This document shows, one piece after another, positions 6,425 through 8,302 of a stretch of DNA of 8,302 nt. Each line of letters begins with the position of its first letter. The first letter of the stretch is position 1. Source of the DNA: Bacteroidales bacterium (GTDB taxonomy: Bacteria > Bacteroidota > Bacteroidia > Bacteroidales > UBA10428); contig JAFGVG010000428.1 of the NCBI GenBank assembly GCA_016938095.1, forward strand, positions 1 through 8,302, given 5' to 3'. The notes beneath the pieces are model-generated. The model did no database searches, was not told the DNA's origin, and saw only the letters and a program-made list of their open reading frames with translations. The position numbers and the translations under genes were made by a program.

Positions 6425-8302
6425 ATGTACAGAATTTATGCAATATTAGTCATATGCCTGTTGGCATTTTCCTCCAAGGCTCAGGTGGTTATAACCGATC
6501 CGCCTCTGCCGTTAGATAACCAGCCCGTAACCATCACCTTCTATGCCGATGAAGGCAACAAGGGACTGATGGATTATGCAGGCGACGATGTTTATGCCCA
6601 TACAGGGGTGATTACCGATTCAAGTAAATCACTGGCCGACTGGAGGTATGTGAAAGCTGAATGGGAAACGAATATTGCTGCATGCAAAATGACCAAAACT
6701 GCTGTGAATGAATACCAGTTAGAGATTTCATCAAGCATCAGGGAGTTTTATGATGTTCCCAATACCGAAAAGATACTTAAAATAGCCTTTGTATTCCGTA
6801 ATGCCAATGCCGGTAAAACCGGAAGAGACGTGAATGGGGCTGATATTTTCTATTCAGTTTTTGAGGAAGGTCTTAACGTAACCTTTATTGAACCTGCCGG
6901 CAGGGTGTTTTTCACCCAGTCAGGTCAATCGTTTGATGTAAGCCTGGGTGCTCTTGACAACGATTCACTGTTTCTGTATCTCGACAACAACCTGATCAAA
7001 AAAACAACAGATAATTCATTTGACACCACCATTACAGCCACCGGAGCAGTTTTGCATACCTTGGTAGCTGCTGCAAAAAATGAAACGGGAATTGTTACCG
7101 ATACCTGCTGGTACACCATCCCCGGAGTTACTGCCGATGAAACAATACCCGAAGGTATTCAGGATGGTATCACTTATCTGTCCGACGATTCGGTTGCATT
7201 TGTACTCTATGCCCCAGGTAAAGAGCATGTTTATGTGTTGGGTGATTTTAATAACTGGTTACCGGCGGATACGTACCAGATGAAAAGAGACGGACAACGA
7301 TTCTGGATCACTTTCGGTGGCCTGGTTCCCGGAAAGGAATACGCCTGCCAGTACCTGATTGACGGCTATTTGCTGATTGCCGATTCTTATACTGAAAAAA
7401 TCCTCGACCCCGATAACGATAAATACATTTCTGAAACGGTTTATCCCAACCTGCTTTCTTATCCATACAACAAAACCCAACAAATTGCCGGCGTCATTCA
7501 ACCGGGAAAACAACCCTTCACCTGGGATGACCTGGAGTATTCACCGCCACCCGACAGCGAACTGGTCATTTATGAACTCCTGATCCGTGATTTTGTGACC
7601 ACACATGACATCAAAGATGTGGCTGCCAAACTGGATTACTTGCAAACATTGGGCGTAAATGCCATTGAGCTGATGCCCTTCAGCGAGTTCGAAGGCAACA
7701 GCAGCTGGGGCTATAACCCTTCATTCTATTTTGCAACTGATAAATATTACGGCACAAGTAATGATTTCAAAGATTTCATACAGGAATGTCACAGCCGCGG
7801 TATGGCTGTGATTATGGATATCGTGCTGAATCATGCCTATGGACAAAATCCCATGGTACGCATGTATTTCAACCCCGCTACCGGGAAACCTACGGCAGAT
7901 AATCCGTGGTTTAATGAAACCAGTCCAAACACCACCTATAGCTGGGGCAATGATTTTAACCACGAGTCATCTGTCACGCAATATTTCGTTGACAGGGTAG
8001 TGGAATACTGGCTCAGCGAATACAAGGTCGACGGCTTCCGTTTCGACTTCACCAAAGGCTTCACCAATACCCCCGGTGATGGCAGCGCATATGATGCGCC
8101 TCGCATAGCTATTCTGAAAAGAATTTATGATCAGGTGAAAACGGTGAATCCCGATGCCTATATGATTTGTGAGCACTTTGCTCCCAATAGCGAGGAAGAG
8201 GTGCTTTCAGATTACGGTATGCTTATCTGGGGAAACAGCAATTACAACTACAACGAAGCCACCATGGGCTACCTCGGTAATTCTGATTTTTCCTGGTCGT
8301 CC
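6425..8302 (+). CDS. Secreted multidomain GH13 alpha-amylase, 3' end beyond window
   Basis: The frame is open from ATG 6425 to the window end: 626 codons and no stop. It encodes a glycoside hydrolase family 13 enzyme that cleaves alpha-1,4 bonds of starch. Residues 1-19 are a signal peptide (AFSSKA, then Q20), so it acts outside the cytoplasm. Residues about 21-150 and 151-233 look like two beta-sandwich modules, perhaps carbohydrate-binding and Ig-like. Residues about 243-350 are a CBM48-like E-set domain with YVLGDFNNWLP near 270. The catalytic barrel begins near 378 (LVIYELLIRDF). Visible GH13 signatures are region I DIVLNH (465-470), region II GFRFDF (537-542) with the nucleophile Asp541 and Arg539, and region III ICEHF with the acid/base Glu583. 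Region IV, with the transition-state Asp, must lie downstream, as would any C-terminal type IX secretion signal. It follows a terminator after the susE-like gene, so it may be expressed at a lower level. Confidence 0.93.
   Translation, partial: MYRIYAILVICLLAFSSKAQVVITDPPLPLDNQPVTITFYADEGNKGLMDYAGDDVYAHTGVITDSSKSLADWRYVKAEWETNIAACKMTKTAVNEYQLEISSSIREFYDVPNTEKILKIAFVFRNANAGKTGRDVNGADIFYSVFEEGLNVTFIEPAGRVFFTQSGQSFDVSLGALDNDSLFLYLDNNLIKKTTDNSFDTTITATGAVLHTLVAAAKNETGIVTDTCWYTIPGVTADETIPEGIQDGITYLSDDSVAFVLYAPGKEHVYVLGDFNNWLPADTYQMKRDGQRFWITFGGLVPGKEYACQYLIDGYLLIADSYTEKILDPDNDKYISETVYPNLLSYPYNKTQQIAGVIQPGKQPFTWDDLEYSPPPDSELVIYELLIRDFVTTHDIKDVAAKLDYLQTLGVNAIELMPFSEFEGNSSWGYNPSFYFATDKYYGTSNDFKDFIQECHSRGMAVIMDIVLNHAYGQNPMVRMYFNPATGKPTADNPWFNETSPNTTYSWGNDFNHESSVTQYFVDRVVEYWLSEYKVDGFRFDFTKGFTNTPGDGSAYDAPRIAILKRIYDQVKTVNPDAYMICEHFAPNSEEEVLSDYGMLIWGNSNYNYNEATMGYLGNSDFSWSS

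Noticed and set aside
6425..6490. Amylase as a lipoprotein through Cys11
   Set aside because: Cys11 lies in the middle of the hydrophobic core of the signal peptide, followed by LLAF, while a good signal peptidase I site (SKA, then Q) follows at 19/20.
7259..7513. Minus-strand open frame within the amylase
   Set aside because: The plus strand carries a continuous GH13 frame with conserved catalytic motifs, so this is a shadow.
1..8302. Mobile element, toxin-antitoxin, phage defence or other undescribed system
   Set aside because: No transposase, integrase, long terminal repeats, RNA gene or unexplained coding stretch is visible; every long frame belongs to the starch locus.

Overview
The window looks like a chromosomal starch/maltodextrin utilization locus of a member of the Bacteroidota. 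A SusC-type TonB-dependent transporter, a SusD-type lipoprotein, a SusE/SusF-type starch-binding lipoprotein and a secreted GH13 alpha-amylase lie head to tail on the plus strand. The transporter carries the N-terminal carboxypeptidase-regulatory-like domain typical of this phylum. The third gene has a Bacteroidota-style surface-export signal (Cys-Lys-Asp-Asp) after its lipidation site. Translation starts sit in AT-rich leaders with little Shine-Dalgarno character, also typical of the phylum. I cannot assign a genus from the sequence.

Layout. Bases 1-47 (minus strand) are the first 15 codons of a LacI/GalR-family regulator that leaves the window on the left. Bases 48-335 form a divergent control region. 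It holds a cluster of three abutting LacI-type palindromes (106-144), a candidate Bacteroidota promoter (about 174-205) and an AT-rich susC leader. susC (336-3284), susD (3296-4804) and the susE-like gene (4832-6343) follow with gaps of 11 and 27 bases, so they are probably one transcript. A strong intrinsic terminator (6376-6408) sits in the 81-base gap before the alpha-amylase. The amylase starts at 6425 and is still open at base 8302, after 626 codons.

Working model. The SusE-like and SusD-like lipoproteins bind starch chains at the cell surface. The SusC/SusD pair imports maltooligosaccharides in a TonB-dependent way. The multidomain amylase hydrolyses starch outside the cytoplasm. The LacI-family protein senses a sugar derived from starch and controls both its own gene and the operon through the shared array. 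SusC has no N-terminal STN signalling domain, which fits control by LacI rather than by a trans-envelope sigma/anti-sigma relay.

Novelty. This is a recognisable system, not an undescribed one. The points most worth a second look are the tightly packed operator array with exact 12-base spacing, the terminator splitting the binding/transport genes from the amylase, a calcium-loop-like insertion in the third module of the SusE-like protein, and the roughly 240-residue non-catalytic N-terminal part of the amylase.
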